From Gammaproteobacteria bacterium (GTDB lineage: Bacteria > Pseudomonadota > Gammaproteobacteria > Pseudomonadales > Pseudohongiellaceae), in NCBI GenBank assembly GCA_024639905.1, contig JAHEGE010000008.1, positions 165,099 through 229,098 of the forward strand: a DNA stretch of 64,000 nucleotides. Direction: 5' to 3'. This document shows, piece by piece, positions 34,992-43,808 of the stretch. How positions within the stretch are numbered: position 1 is the stretch's first letter; every line of letters begins with the position of its first letter. Both the position numbers and the translations under genes were made by a program. Below the pieces are notes generated by a model, which saw only the letters and a list, made by a program, of their open reading frames with translations, did no database searches and was not told the origin of the DNA.

Positions 34992-35885
34992 ATGCCCCCC
35001 AGAATCACCCTCGAGCAATGGCAAGCCTTCCGCAGCGTCGTGGACGAAGGCTCTTTTGCTCGCGCTGCCGAGGCTGTTAACAAGAGCCAATCGAGTGTCA
35101 GCTATGCGATCAAGCAGCTCAATGCGCAGCTACCCCAACCGGTGCTCAGAATAGAGGGACGGCGCGCTGTACTCACCGACGCCGGCAAGGTGCTCTATCG
35201 CCATGCCGAGCAATTGCTGTGCCAGGCGAGCGATGCCGAAGCTGTAGCACGCTCGCTCGCCATGGGCTTCGAGTCCGAAGTCTCGCTGGCTGTCGATGCG
35301 CTGCAAGATGTCGGCGATCTCGCCCCCGCGCTCGCCGCGTTCTCCGAACAATTCCCCACCACGCGACTGCGCGTGTTAGAGACAACCCTCTCGGGCACTA
35401 CCGAGGCATTGCTCGAGCGTAAGGCAGACCTCGCTATCAGCCCCGAAGTCCCCGTTGGGTTCGTGGGCAGGCCCGTCGCCGGCGTCACACTGATCCCTGT
35501 CGCGGCGCCTTCGCATCCTCTCATCGCGGCCGACCGGGCTATTAACCGAACTATTAACGAGGCCGAGCTGCGAGGGCACCGACAACTCGTCTTGCGAGAC
35601 TCCGGCGCGCGCCGCAGTGTCGACGCAGGCTGGCTGCAGGCAGAGAAGCGCTGGACCGTGAGCCATTTTGCCACCAGCATCAAATTGCTCACCAGTGGCC
35701 TCGCCTTCGCCTTCGTGCCGCAGGAATGGATAAGCGCGGAACTCGCCGCAGGCAGTTTAGTCAAACTGCCCCTCGCAAACCCCATGGACAGACCCGTTCC
35801 CCTGTTCCTGATTCTCGCCGCCCAGCAAGCTGCAGGGCCGGCAACCCAAGGGCTCGCCGACTTGCTCGCCGCACAGCTCGGCTGA
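34992..35885 (+). CDS. LysR-family transcriptional regulator
   Basis: A 297-residue regulator. The N-terminal helix-turn-helix is clear (VDEGSFARAAEAVNKSQSSVSYAIKQL), and the effector domain begins near residue 90. The start follows ITLEQWQAFRSVV. Divergence from azoR and pirin makes these the probable targets, with quinones or electrophiles as candidate inducers (inference). The start codon is ATG with a weak ribosome site (AGGGTAAGCTT). Confidence 0.92.
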   Translation: MPPRITLEQWQAFRSVVDEGSFARAAEAVNKSQSSVSYAIKQLNAQLPQPVLRIEGRRAVLTDAGKVLYRHAEQLLCQASDAEAVARSLAMGFESEVSLAVDALQDVGDLAPALAAFSEQFPTTRLRVLETTLSGTTEALLERKADLAISPEVPVGFVGRPVAGVTLIPVAAPSHPLIAADRAINRTINEAELRGHRQLVLRDSGARRSVDAGWLQAEKRWTVSHFATSIKLLTSGLAFAFVPQEWISAELAAGSLVKLPLANPMDRPVPLFLILAAQQAAGPATQGLADLLAAQLG

Positions 35886-36005
35886 ATTCCACTACCCTCC
35901 TATCAATTTGGCCATTCAGCCACGATTCAGTCCTGCATCGTAGACTGTCATCGAGAGTCTCATTCGAGGCACTCGTATGCCACTCCCTCTTAAGGAGAGA
36001 TAACG

Positions 36006-36641
36006 ATGAACTCGACTATTTCAGGCACAACCGGCACTCGCGCAGCCAAGGCCTTACGCTTGGCGACACTCGCAGCCCTCGCCGCGGCCCTGCTCGCCAG
36101 CACCAGCCTCGCACTCGCCGGCGACCGGGGTGACCGAGGTGACGGTCACGGCAGAAACGACAGGGGCGCCTATAACGAACGCCGCGCAGACCGACACTAT
36201 GACCGACGCCGCGAATCCGGTCGCCGCAGCTATTCGTCGCGACGCGACACTCGCTTCGATAGCGGCAGCTTCTTTGGCGGCGTAGTCTTGGGCTCGGCGT
36301 TAACGTCGCACAACTCCTACGGTCGCCTTGGCTATAACACCACCTTCTATGGCGGTCACAGCTACGGCCGGACACGCGTCGACACGCGCTGGCCTTCCCG
36401 CTACTACGCGCCGCGGCGCCCCACTGTGTATCGATCGCCCGCGTACACCAGGCCGGTGCTCATCACGCAGCCCACTGTCATCTGCGAAACCGTCGTACGC
36501 ACCGAGCCTGCAATAAGGTCGACAGCTGCGCCTGCCCCAAGGTTGCTAGTCGACCTAGAAGGCCGCTGTTTCGAGGTGATGACATCTGGCGACGGCAGTG
36601 AGCTTAGAGTCGAGCGTGAGGCGGAGGTTTGCCAGTTCTAA
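36006..36641 (+). CDS. Secreted Arg/Tyr/Gly-rich protein of unknown function
   Basis: A 211-residue exported protein. Signal peptide cleaves near ALAGD. The mature N-terminal part is very basic and low-complexity (RGDRGDGHGRNDRG ... RRRESGRRSYSSRRD), then comes a Gly-rich patch SFFGGVVLGSALTS, a Tyr/Arg segment (RYYAPRRPTVYRSPAYTRP) and a C-terminal cysteine-bearing domain (VICETVVR ... GRCFEVMTS ... VCQF). It is similar in style to periplasmic proteins with a central glycine-zipper and RYY repeats, none with known function. AAGGAGA lies 6 bases upstream of the ATG. Confidence 0.65.
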   Translation: MNSTISGTTGTRAAKALRLATLAALAAALLASTSLALAGDRGDRGDGHGRNDRGAYNERRADRHYDRRRESGRRSYSSRRDTRFDSGSFFGGVVLGSALTSHNSYGRLGYNTTFYGGHSYGRTRVDTRWPSRYYAPRRPTVYRSPAYTRPVLITQPTVICETVVRTEPAIRSTAAPAPRLLVDLEGRCFEVMTSGDGSELRVEREAEVCQF

Positions 36642-36740
36642 ATCCAGAACCTGAGCGCGCGAACCCTAGCGTAGCGTTATACTGTTGCCACAGCGTAGCG
36701 CCTCGCTATCTCGGCGCGATCTAGTCTTCGGAGCGACACA

Positions 36741-37544
36741 ATGATTCTGTTTTCACGGCGCGTGGCGTTCACCTCCGCCCTCAGCGCTGGCCTGCTAAGC
36801 CTCGCGGCCTGCACCAGTTCCCCACTGCAGCGCAGCCAAGTCGTTCTCTACTCAGAAGCCGATATGGCCGCACGCGGCAGCGCCGCCTATCAGCAGATGC
36901 GCGAGGAGACGCCGGTAAGCGAAGACGCACGCGCGATCCGCTACGTAAACTGTGTAGCCGACCACGTCGTCGAGGCGCTGCCCGTTGAAGTAAGGACTCG
37001 CTACGCCTGGGAGGTCACGCTATTCGCGGACGAGCAAGCCAACGCCTTCGCCCTGCCCGGCGGCAAGATGGGCGTGTATGAGGGATTGCTAAACGTGGCG
37101 ATAAACCAGCACCAGCTCGCCGCGGTCATGGCCCACGAGGTCGGCCATGTACTCGCCAACCATAGCAACGAGCGTGCGAGCCAGTCCGCACTGCGTAACG
37201 TCGGCTTCGGCGTCGCCCAGATTCTAGGCGTCTCCGATGCAACGCTGCAGGCGATAGACATGGGCACCCAGCTCGGCGTATTCCTGCCGTTTAACCGCAT
37301 CCAGGAGAGCGAGGCTGATATCGTCGGGCTCTCGCTTATGGCTCAGGCCGGCTTCGAGCCGGAAGAGAGTATTAGCCTATGGGAGAACATGGCGGCAAGC
37401 GGCGGTGGCCGCCAACCCGAGCTGCTTTCTACCCATCCTTCCCCCGCGTCACGCATGAGCGATCTGCATGCCCGCATTCCGGCGGCCGAAGCCGAACTGG
37501 ACTCTGCGCAGGCCTTGGGCCGTTTCCCCGACTGTATTCGCTAG
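36741..37544 (+). CDS. M48-family metalloprotease, outer-membrane lipoprotein type
   Basis: A 267-residue exported zinc protease, LoiP/YcaL-like. Lipobox SLAAC at about residue 24. The catalytic HEVGH (residues 132-136) is complete and the third ligand is Glu in ESEADIVG. FALPGGKMGVYEGLL precedes it as in this family. Such enzymes cut misfolded outer-membrane proteins. GGAG is 10 bases before the ATG. Its stop overlaps the convergent MscS gene by 4 bases. Confidence 0.9.
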   Translation: MILFSRRVAFTSALSAGLLSLAACTSSPLQRSQVVLYSEADMAARGSAAYQQMREETPVSEDARAIRYVNCVADHVVEALPVEVRTRYAWEVTLFADEQANAFALPGGKMGVYEGLLNVAINQHQLAAVMAHEVGHVLANHSNERASQSALRNVGFGVAQILGVSDATLQAIDMGTQLGVFLPFNRIQESEADIVGLSLMAQAGFEPEESISLWENMAASGGGRQPELLSTHPSPASRMSDLHARIPAAEAELDSAQALGRFPDCIR

Positions 37545-38362
37545 GCTTCGTGCAAGTGCACGTCTAGCTGCGGGAAAGGAATGCTCAGACCGCGCGCGGC
37601 GAATTGTCGGTAGACCTGATCGTTCATCCTAAAATGCACCTCCCAATAGTCCGGCGCCTTAACCCAGGCGCGTACCACGAGGTTTACCGAGTTGTCGCCA
37701 AGGCTTGCGAGTGCGACGAAGGGTGCGGGGTCTTCGAGCACTTTCTCGTCAGCTGCGAGTAGCGAATGGACCAGCTCATACGCCTTGTCCAAATCGTCGC
37801 CGTAACCAATACCAAAAGTCCAATCCACTCGCCGCAGCGGCTGGGTGGAGTAATTAATTAAGGAGCCATTGGACAAGGGACCGTTGGGGATGAGCACCGT
37901 CTTGTTATCTGGCGTGGTCAGCACCGTGATAAAAATCTGAATTTCCTTAACGCTGCCTGAGTACCCCTGTGCCTCGATGAAATCGCCGACCTTATACGGC
38001 TTGAAGAGGAGGATAATCACACCGCCAGCGAAGTTCTGCAGCGTGCCGGACAACGCCATGCCGACCGCGAGGCCAGCCGCGGCGAGAATCGCGACGAAAG
38101 ATGTCATCTCTACACCGAGCACACTCAGCGCAGTGATATAGACCAACGCCTTGAGGGCTATGGAGGTGAGGCTCGTTAAGAAGCTGCGAAGTGAGGGGTC
38201 GACTTGAGCGCTATCAAGCAGTGAACGCAATACTCGGCCGAAGAGTCCAACGGCGAACAAGCCCGCCACCAATGTCGCTACGGCGAAGACGAGGGACATG
38301 CCCCATTGCACCACGAGCGACATGATATCGCCCTCAGAGATTCCTAGCACTGCAAAATCCAT
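37541..38362 (-). CDS. Mechanosensitive channel, MscS family (MscS-like, short)
   Basis: A 273-residue channel, about the size of E. coli MscS. It has three helices, the Gly/Ala-rich pore helix (ILAAAGLAVGMALSGTLQNFAGGVIILLFKPYKVGDFIEAQG) and the C-terminal beta/alpha domain ending LSIPFPQLDVHLHEA. The second MscS of the window. Converges with the M48 gene. A hairpin terminator lies upstream of its own start region and serves the cytochrome gene. Confidence 0.92.
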   Translation of the reverse strand: MDFAVLGISEGDIMSLVVQWGMSLVFAVATLVAGLFAVGLFGRVLRSLLDSAQVDPSLRSFLTSLTSIALKALVYITALSVLGVEMTSFVAILAAAGLAVGMALSGTLQNFAGGVIILLFKPYKVGDFIEAQGYSGSVKEIQIFITVLTTPDNKTVLIPNGPLSNGSLINYSTQPLRRVDWTFGIGYGDDLDKAYELVHSLLAADEKVLEDPAPFVALASLGDNSVNLVVRAWVKAPDYWEVHFRMNDQVYRQFAARGLSIPFPQLDVHLHEA

Positions 38363-38385
38363 TTAATGTGTCCTCTCAGAAAATG

Positions 38386-38417
38386 AAAAAACCGATACCA
38401 ACCTAGGCTAGTATCGG
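38386..38417 (-). terminator. Rho-independent terminator after the PQQ-cytochrome operon
   Basis: On the minus strand, CCGATAC (38417-38411), a loop of 12 bases, GTATCGG (38398-38392) and then six T (38391-38386). It ends transcription of the cytochrome gene 41 bases upstream and separates it from the MscS gene. Confidence 0.8.
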
Positions 38418-38457
38418 CTATTCGATCTATGGGCGCCCAATGGGCGCGACTGCCTGA

Positions 38458-39237
38458 TTACAATGACCGTAAATAGGCGAGTAATTGTTCACGCTGCTGT
38501 CGATTCAGATCCGCGTAAATATCCGGCATCACCGACGACTTACTGTCTCTCACCGATTTAACGCGATCCTTGAAATACGTGCGCCAGCGTTTGCCATCGA
38601 GGCTCTGAATCTGCAGTGACGTTGCGGTCTCGTTGCGAGCGACGCCGCGCAGAGTAGAGCCGTCATTGAGCTCAATCACCTTCACAGGGAAGCCTTCAGC
38701 GAAACTGGCCGATGGCTTAGAAAAAGCCTCGAGGAGGCCGTCATCGCCCAGCCGCGCAGACACGCCGTCGAGTACAGGACCTACTCGGCCGCCAGCGTCG
38801 CCGACTGTATGGCAAGAGACACAGTTAGCCGCGCCATTGAATAGCGCACGGCCCGCTACCGCTAGGGGATCGCCAGCGATGGGGTCTTCCGGCTCCAACA
38901 GGATTCCAAGTTTACCTTGCATCGCGCGTACGTAGTTCGCCGTGTCGAGAATCTCTTCCGCACTAAACGAATCACCCCAAGCGGCCATGCCGGTGCCGGC
39001 ACGGCCTTCTCTGATTACCGCCAAAAGCTCGAGGTCTTCGAGCCCTTTTGCACCGTCGTCAACCAGCGACTTACCCATAGCCTGGCCTTCGCCTGTTACT
39101 CCGTGGCACACGGCGCAAAAGGAATTGAACAGAACCAGGCCTTCACTGAGGCCCGCGCTCGCGCTCGTTGCTGTACCACCGAGCACGGCCGCGAAGCCGA
39201 CGCCTAGCAATCGTTTATAAAGTGATTTAGTCGTCAT
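38458..39237 (-). CDS. Dihaem c-type cytochrome, partner of the PQQ dehydrogenase
   Basis: A 259-residue exported cytochrome with two CXXCH sites, CAVCH in the N-terminal domain and CVSCH in the second. The signal peptide ends near SASA-GLS. The last 60 residues (VIELNDGSTLRG ... YFKDRVKS) form an additional small domain often found behind such cytochromes. The gene begins 14 bases after the PQQ dehydrogenase stop, so it is its likely electron acceptor. The ATG at 39237 is chosen (MTTKSLYKRL) because it gives a signal peptide; a longer reading to 39414 would overlap the PQQ gene. Confidence 0.88.
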   Translation of the reverse strand: MTTKSLYKRLLGVGFAAVLGGTATSASAGLSEGLVLFNSFCAVCHGVTGEGQAMGKSLVDDGAKGLEDLELLAVIREGRAGTGMAAWGDSFSAEEILDTANYVRAMQGKLGILLEPEDPIAGDPLAVAGRALFNGAANCVSCHTVGDAGGRVGPVLDGVSARLGDDGLLEAFSKPSASFAEGFPVKVIELNDGSTLRGVARNETATSLQIQSLDGKRWRTYFKDRVKSVRDSKSSVMPDIYADLNRQQREQLLAYLRSL

Positions 39238-39251
39238 TGTCTTGATTCCCC

Positions 39252-40901
39252 TTACAGCGCGAACAAAATGTAATTGCCCGGCGAGATGCCCGAGGCAACG
39301 CCCGCGCGGTTCACCGGATCGCGAGTACCCGAGGCGATACCGATGTACTGCTTGCCGTCGATGGTAAAGCTCGTCGGCGGCGCGTAAAGTCCGCTGCCGG
39401 TTTGGAATTTCCACAGCACTTCACCCGTCTCATCGTTAAGCGCATACAAGTAGCCGTCAGGTGCGCCTGAGAAAACTAAGCCGCCGCCGGTGGCTAATGT
39501 GCCTGCCCAGGCGAAGTTACCCGGCATCTCTTTCTGCCAGTCGACCTTGCCGGTAAGCATATTGAACGCCACTACCCAACCGGTCCCGGTCGTGTCGAAT
39601 TGCACCATGCCGCCGAGGTCCATAGTGCCGGGTCGGCCCTCGCCTTCGCGGCGGATGAAGCGTGCGCCCCACTCGGTGGTCGGGATGTAAAGCATGTGAG
39701 TGTCCGGGCTGTAAGAGGCGGGCGGCCAGTTCTTGCCGCCATAAAGGCCGGGGAACACCATCTCGTTCTTAGGCTCTTTGAAGGCTTCTTTCAACACAGG
39801 CTTGCCTGACTCGTCGCGGTCAGCCCAGTTAACTTTTGTGTACTCGCCGGCGTACAGGAACTCGCCATTGAAGCGGTCGAGGCCGTAGACGTGGCCGTTG
39901 CGGGAAACCTGCACAACCATCTTGCGCATCTCGCCTTCCCACATTTCCTCGATAATCATCGGCTCTGAGGTCGAATCATGGTCGAATTCATCGCGTGGTG
40001 AGGTCTGGAAATACCATTCGAGCTCGCCCGTATCGGCGTGCAAAGCGACGACCGAATTGGTGTAGAGGTTATCGCCCGAACGGATATTATTGTTCATATC
40101 AGGCCAAGGGTTGCCAGTGCCCCAGAAGATTAGGTCGGTCTCGGGGTCATAGGTCCCCGTCACCCAAGTCGGGCCCCCACCGGTCTTCCACGAATCGTCG
40201 AGCCACGTGTCGTTGTTGGGGTCGTCTTCGCCCGCGGTGGTATAAAAGCGCCAGCGCAGCTCGCCGGTGTTTACGTCGTAGGCATCGATAAAACCGCGAA
40301 TGCCGAATTCGCCGCCACCCACGCCGATCAGCACCATGTCTTTCACGATCAGCGGAGCGCCAGTGATGGAGATAGACTCGCGGTTATCACCTACCTCCGT
40401 ATCCCATAACTGCGTACCGGTAGCCGCATCAAACGCAATGAGATGTGCATCGAGGGTGCCGTAGAAGACCATATCCTCGTAAAGCGCGACGCCTCGGTTA
40501 TGCGGGCCGCAGCACAGATCCACGTTTTCGAAATCATGGTCGTAGCGCCACAGCTCGGCGCCGGTAAGGGGATCGACCACGATAAGGTGGCTGTTAGCCG
40601 TCGTAAGGTACATGCGGCCGTCGTTGACCAATGCAGTCACCTCAAAGGCGCCGCCAGTCACGCCGGTCTGCTTAATCCAGACAGGGCTTAGGTCTTTGAC
40701 TGTCTCGCGATTGATCTGGTCGTCTGGCATATAGCGCCACGCGCCGTAGTTACGACCGTATTGCACCCAGCGATCGGAGTAGTCTTGAGAGTTCTCCAAA
40801 ACCTCGGTCGTGACATTTTGCGCAAGCACGGTAACCGCGCTCAGCAGTCCCCCGAGTAGCGCGGCGCAGAGTGATGCGGTCAAAGCCTGCTTCTTAGACA
40901 T
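39252..40901 (-). CDS. PQQ-dependent alcohol dehydrogenase
   Basis: A 549-residue periplasmic quinoprotein with an eight-bladed propeller. The vicinal disulfide VDLCCGPHNRG (about residue 130) is that of methanol/ethanol dehydrogenases. The PQQ-facing Trp region (DDSWKTGGGPTWVTG) and blade repeats (DPLTGAELW, DAATGTQLW, DVNTGELRW, NDETGEVLW) are clear. Signal peptide ends near VLAQN. No haem domain, so it needs the dihaem cytochrome encoded next to it. Substrate probably a small alcohol, not determinable from sequence. Start at 40901, AGGG 10 bases upstream. Confidence 0.9.
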   Translation of the reverse strand: MSKKQALTASLCAALLGGLLSAVTVLAQNVTTEVLENSQDYSDRWVQYGRNYGAWRYMPDDQINRETVKDLSPVWIKQTGVTGGAFEVTALVNDGRMYLTTANSHLIVVDPLTGAELWRYDHDFENVDLCCGPHNRGVALYEDMVFYGTLDAHLIAFDAATGTQLWDTEVGDNRESISITGAPLIVKDMVLIGVGGGEFGIRGFIDAYDVNTGELRWRFYTTAGEDDPNNDTWLDDSWKTGGGPTWVTGTYDPETDLIFWGTGNPWPDMNNNIRSGDNLYTNSVVALHADTGELEWYFQTSPRDEFDHDSTSEPMIIEEMWEGEMRKMVVQVSRNGHVYGLDRFNGEFLYAGEYTKVNWADRDESGKPVLKEAFKEPKNEMVFPGLYGGKNWPPASYSPDTHMLYIPTTEWGARFIRREGEGRPGTMDLGGMVQFDTTGTGWVVAFNMLTGKVDWQKEMPGNFAWAGTLATGGGLVFSGAPDGYLYALNDETGEVLWKFQTGSGLYAPPTSFTIDGKQYIGIASGTRDPVNRAGVASGISPGNYILFAL

Positions 40902-41081
40902 GTGTAAACCCTATTATTCATTGACAAAAATCAGCCCCAATTAACCTATAAACCCGCGCCCTCTGTCAATCGGACCTGCGCAGCGCCCTATCCAGCCTCC
41001 CTACTTGCCAGCCGTGGCTGAACAGGCTACAAAAGCCCCTCTCGCCAAGCCTCAACGACTAACAACAACAAGGAACACACC

Positions 41082-41450
41082 ATGCTCGTCTACGGCGTCG
41101 CACTCCTCTCGGCCTGCTTGCTACTCGGCATGCTCGCCGGCCAAGCCTTAGGCCTCGCACTAGGCATCGACGCCAACGTTGGCGGCGTCGGCATCGCGAT
41201 GCTGCTGCTAGTGATTAGTAGCAATTCGCCGCGCTTTAAAACGCTCACCAGCGGTGCCGCGGCGCAGGGTATCGGCTTCTGGAGCGCCATGTATATCCCC
41301 ATCGTTGTCGCCATGGCAGCGCAGCAGAATGTCGCGGCTGCGGCCTCCGGTGGGCTTTTAGCCGTCGTCGCGGGCGTCGCCGCCGTGGTGGTGAGCTTCG
41401 CACTCGTGCCGATTCTCAGCCGGCTCGGCTCACGGGGAGATGACGCATGA
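41082..41450 (+). CDS. madL: Malonate transporter subunit MadL
   Basis: A 122-residue inner-membrane protein with four helices, matching MadL: ACLLLGMLAGQALGLALGIDANVGGVGIAMLLL and GIGFWSAMYIPIVVAMAAQQNV. With MadM it forms the sodium-dependent malonate importer. AAGGA lies 8 bases before the ATG. Coupled to madM by a 4-base overlap (ATGA). No malonate decarboxylase genes are nearby; a malonyl-CoA synthetase is. Confidence 0.93.
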   Translation: MLVYGVALLSACLLLGMLAGQALGLALGIDANVGGVGIAMLLLVISSNSPRFKTLTSGAAAQGIGFWSAMYIPIVVAMAAQQNVAAAASGGLLAVVAGVAAVVVSFALVPILSRLGSRGDDA

Positions 41451-42208
41451 TCGATCTCATCACCGCCGTCTTTACCCGCAACAGCCTCATCGTCGCCTTC
41501 GCCGTCATCGGTGCGACCATCTGGCTATCGTATTTCATCGCCGACAAACTGACCGCAGGTCGCATACACGGATCGGCCATTGCTATCGCGTTGGGTTTAG
41601 TCGCGGCGTATTGGGGCGGCACTGTCACCGGAGGCACGAAAGGTATTGCTGACATCGGCCTGCTCGGCGGCATCGGCCTTATGGGCGGTGGCATGCTGCG
41701 CGACTTCGCCATCGTCTCCACCGCCTTCGGCGTGCAGCTCGGGGAACTCAAGAAGGCAGGGCTTGCCGGTGTAGTCTCCATCTTCGCGGGCGTCATCGTC
41801 TCTTTCGTCGTCGGTGCCGCAGTCGCGGTTGCCTTTGGCTACACAGACCCTATTGCGATCACCACGATCGGCGCTGGCGCGGTCACCTACATCGTCGGGC
41901 CTGTCACCGGTGAGGCGATCGGCGCGAGCGGCGATGTCATTACGCTTAGCGTCGCCGCGGGTTTGGTAAAATCCATCCTCGTGATGATCGGCACGCCACT
42001 CGTCGCACGCTCAATCGGGCTCAATAACCCGCAGTCGGCGATGGTTTTCGGCGGTCTTATGGGCACCACGAGCGGTGTTGCCGCGGGCCTCGCCGCCACC
42101 GACCCTAAGCTTGTGCCCTATGGGGCAATGACCGCCACCTTTTATACCGGCGTCGGCTGCCTGCTTGGGCCGTCGATACTGTATTTTTGTGTGAGCGCGG
42201 TTTTTTAA
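41447..42208 (+). CDS. madM: Malonate transporter subunit MadM
   Basis: A 253-residue membrane protein matching MadM: LIVAFAVIGATIWLSYFIADKLTAGRIHGSAIAI, GGIGLMGGGMLRDFAIVSTAFG and GVAAGLAATDPKLVPYGAMTATFYTG. Forms the malonate:sodium symporter with MadL. Followed after 77 bases by the malonyl-CoA synthetase gene on the same strand, giving uptake and activation together. Confidence 0.93.
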   Translation: MIDLITAVFTRNSLIVAFAVIGATIWLSYFIADKLTAGRIHGSAIAIALGLVAAYWGGTVTGGTKGIADIGLLGGIGLMGGGMLRDFAIVSTAFGVQLGELKKAGLAGVVSIFAGVIVSFVVGAAVAVAFGYTDPIAITTIGAGAVTYIVGPVTGEAIGASGDVITLSVAAGLVKSILVMIGTPLVARSIGLNNPQSAMVFGGLMGTTSGVAAGLAATDPKLVPYGAMTATFYTGVGCLLGPSILYFCVSAVF

Positions 42209-42285
42209 TCGCGTTCTAGACGCTGAGATCGGCTCCTCGACGCGCTATACTCAGCTCATCTTATTGACGAAGGTTTTTTATCGAC

Positions 42286-43806
42286 ATGCGCAGCACTTTC
42301 CCCCAACTCAATGCCAGCAATCTCAAGACTGCACTCGTAGAAAGCACCGAAGGCGGAAATCGCGTCATCTCCTACGCCGCGCTTAACCTGCGCTGCGATC
42401 GCTTCGCCGCAGGCCTACTAAACGAACGCGCGGACCTCGAAGAAGAGCGCATTGCCTTTTTCATGCCGGCGAGCATCGACTATGTCACCACGCTGCACGG
42501 CATATGGCGAGCCGGCGGCATCGCGGTGCCGCTTAACGTCGCCTCGGCGGTCTCCGAACTGGAGCACTACCTCAGCTCTGCCAGTGTCAGCCGCATGGTC
42601 GCCAATGGCGAATACCGCGAGTCGCTAGTTGAGCTGTGCGCGGCACTCAATATCGAACTCATTAGCGTCGACGACGTGATGAGCCCATTAATAAGTGAGG
42701 GCGCTGAAGCGGCGACGAAAGACCTGCCCAATATCGCTCCCGAGCGCCGAGCGATGATGCTTTTCACCTCTGGCACAACCAACAAGCCGAAAGGCGTCGT
42801 CAGCACACACAAGACCATCGCTGCGCAGATAACCACCTTAATCGATGCGTGGGCATGGACCGACAACGATTCGATTCCGCTTTTCCTGCCGCTGCACCAC
42901 ATCCACGGCATCATTAATATCTTAAGCTGCGGCCTCTGGGCCGGCGCGACCGTCGACCTGTACGAAAAATTCGACATGCCTGCGATCTGCGAGAAAGTAG
43001 CGGCTAAGCGTTACAACGTATTCATGGCCGTCCCCACAATCTACGTCAAGTTGATTCACTATTTCGAGTCTCTGGACGCCGACGCAGTCGAGCGCATAAG
43101 TAATGGCTTTAAACAAATGCGCCTGAATATTTCCGGCTCTGCCGCTTGCCCGGTGAAGCTCTTCGATCAGTGGCAGGCACTCACCAGCCAAGTTCTCTTG
43201 GAACGTTACGGTATGACTGAGATCGGCATGGGCCTGTCTAACCCGTATAAAGGCGAACGCCGCGCCGGCCACGTCGGCCAACCCCTGCCGGGCGTCCAGG
43301 CCAAGCTTTTCGACGAAGAGAACAACGAGATCACAGCCGAAGATACACCGGGCGAGATTCGCGTACGCGGCGACAACGTGTTCCTAGAATATTGGAACAA
43401 TGAATCAGCAACGACGGAGAGTTTCGTGGACGGCTGGTTCTGCACCGGCGATGTTGCTGTCATCGACAAGGGCTATTTCCGCATCATGGGTCGCTCGTCT
43501 GTCGACATCATTAAATCCGGCGGCTACAAACTTTCAGCGCTCGAAATCGAAGGCACACTGCTCACCCACGAGGCGATCGCCGAGGTGGCAGTAATCGGCG
43601 TCGAAGACGAAACTTGGGGCGAGGCGGTGAGTGCGTTCGTCGTGCTCAAGTCCGAAAAGACGCTCAGCTATGACGAGCTCAAGGCTTGGTGCGACGGCAA
43701 AATGTCTGGCTATAAAGTACCGAAGAATCTGCACGTGGTCGACGCGCTGCCGCGCAACGCAATGGGCAAGGTGACCAAACCCGCACTTAAAGATTTACTG
43801 GCCTAG
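42286..43806 (+). CDS. matB: Malonyl-CoA synthetase (MatB/ACSF3-like)
   Basis: A 506-residue cytosolic adenylate-forming enzyme, making malonyl-CoA from malonate, CoA and ATP. AMP-binding motif FTSGTTNKPKGV (about residue 162), LHHIHGI, RYGMTEIGMGLSNP (the ACSF3/MatB form) and GYFRIMGRSSVDIIKSGGYKLSALEIE in the C-terminal lid, with PRNAMGKVTK providing the catalytic Lys. The malonate transporter upstream supports malonate as substrate. Its stop is 2 bases from the next ATG, so it is joined to the radical SAM gene. Confidence 0.88.
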   Translation: MRSTFPQLNASNLKTALVESTEGGNRVISYAALNLRCDRFAAGLLNERADLEEERIAFFMPASIDYVTTLHGIWRAGGIAVPLNVASAVSELEHYLSSASVSRMVANGEYRESLVELCAALNIELISVDDVMSPLISEGAEAATKDLPNIAPERRAMMLFTSGTTNKPKGVVSTHKTIAAQITTLIDAWAWTDNDSIPLFLPLHHIHGIINILSCGLWAGATVDLYEKFDMPAICEKVAAKRYNVFMAVPTIYVKLIHYFESLDADAVERISNGFKQMRLNISGSAACPVKLFDQWQALTSQVLLERYGMTEIGMGLSNPYKGERRAGHVGQPLPGVQAKLFDEENNEITAEDTPGEIRVRGDNVFLEYWNNESATTESFVDGWFCTGDVAVIDKGYFRIMGRSSVDIIKSGGYKLSALEIEGTLLTHEAIAEVAVIGVEDETWGEAVSAFVVLKSEKTLSYDELKAWCDGKMSGYKVPKNLHVVDALPRNAMGKVTKPALKDLLA

Positions 43807-43808
43807 TT

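Noticed and set aside
39252..40901. Lanthanide-dependent XoxF methanol dehydrogenase
   Set aside because: I could not place the additional Asp with confidence from memory, and the sequence looks closer to ethanol/general alcohol dehydrogenases; lanthanide use is neither supported nor excluded.
41082..43806. Malonate decarboxylase (mdc/mad) operon
   Set aside because: Only the MadLM transporter is present; the downstream gene is an adenylate-forming MatB-type enzyme, and no decarboxylase subunits or biotin/ACP genes follow.
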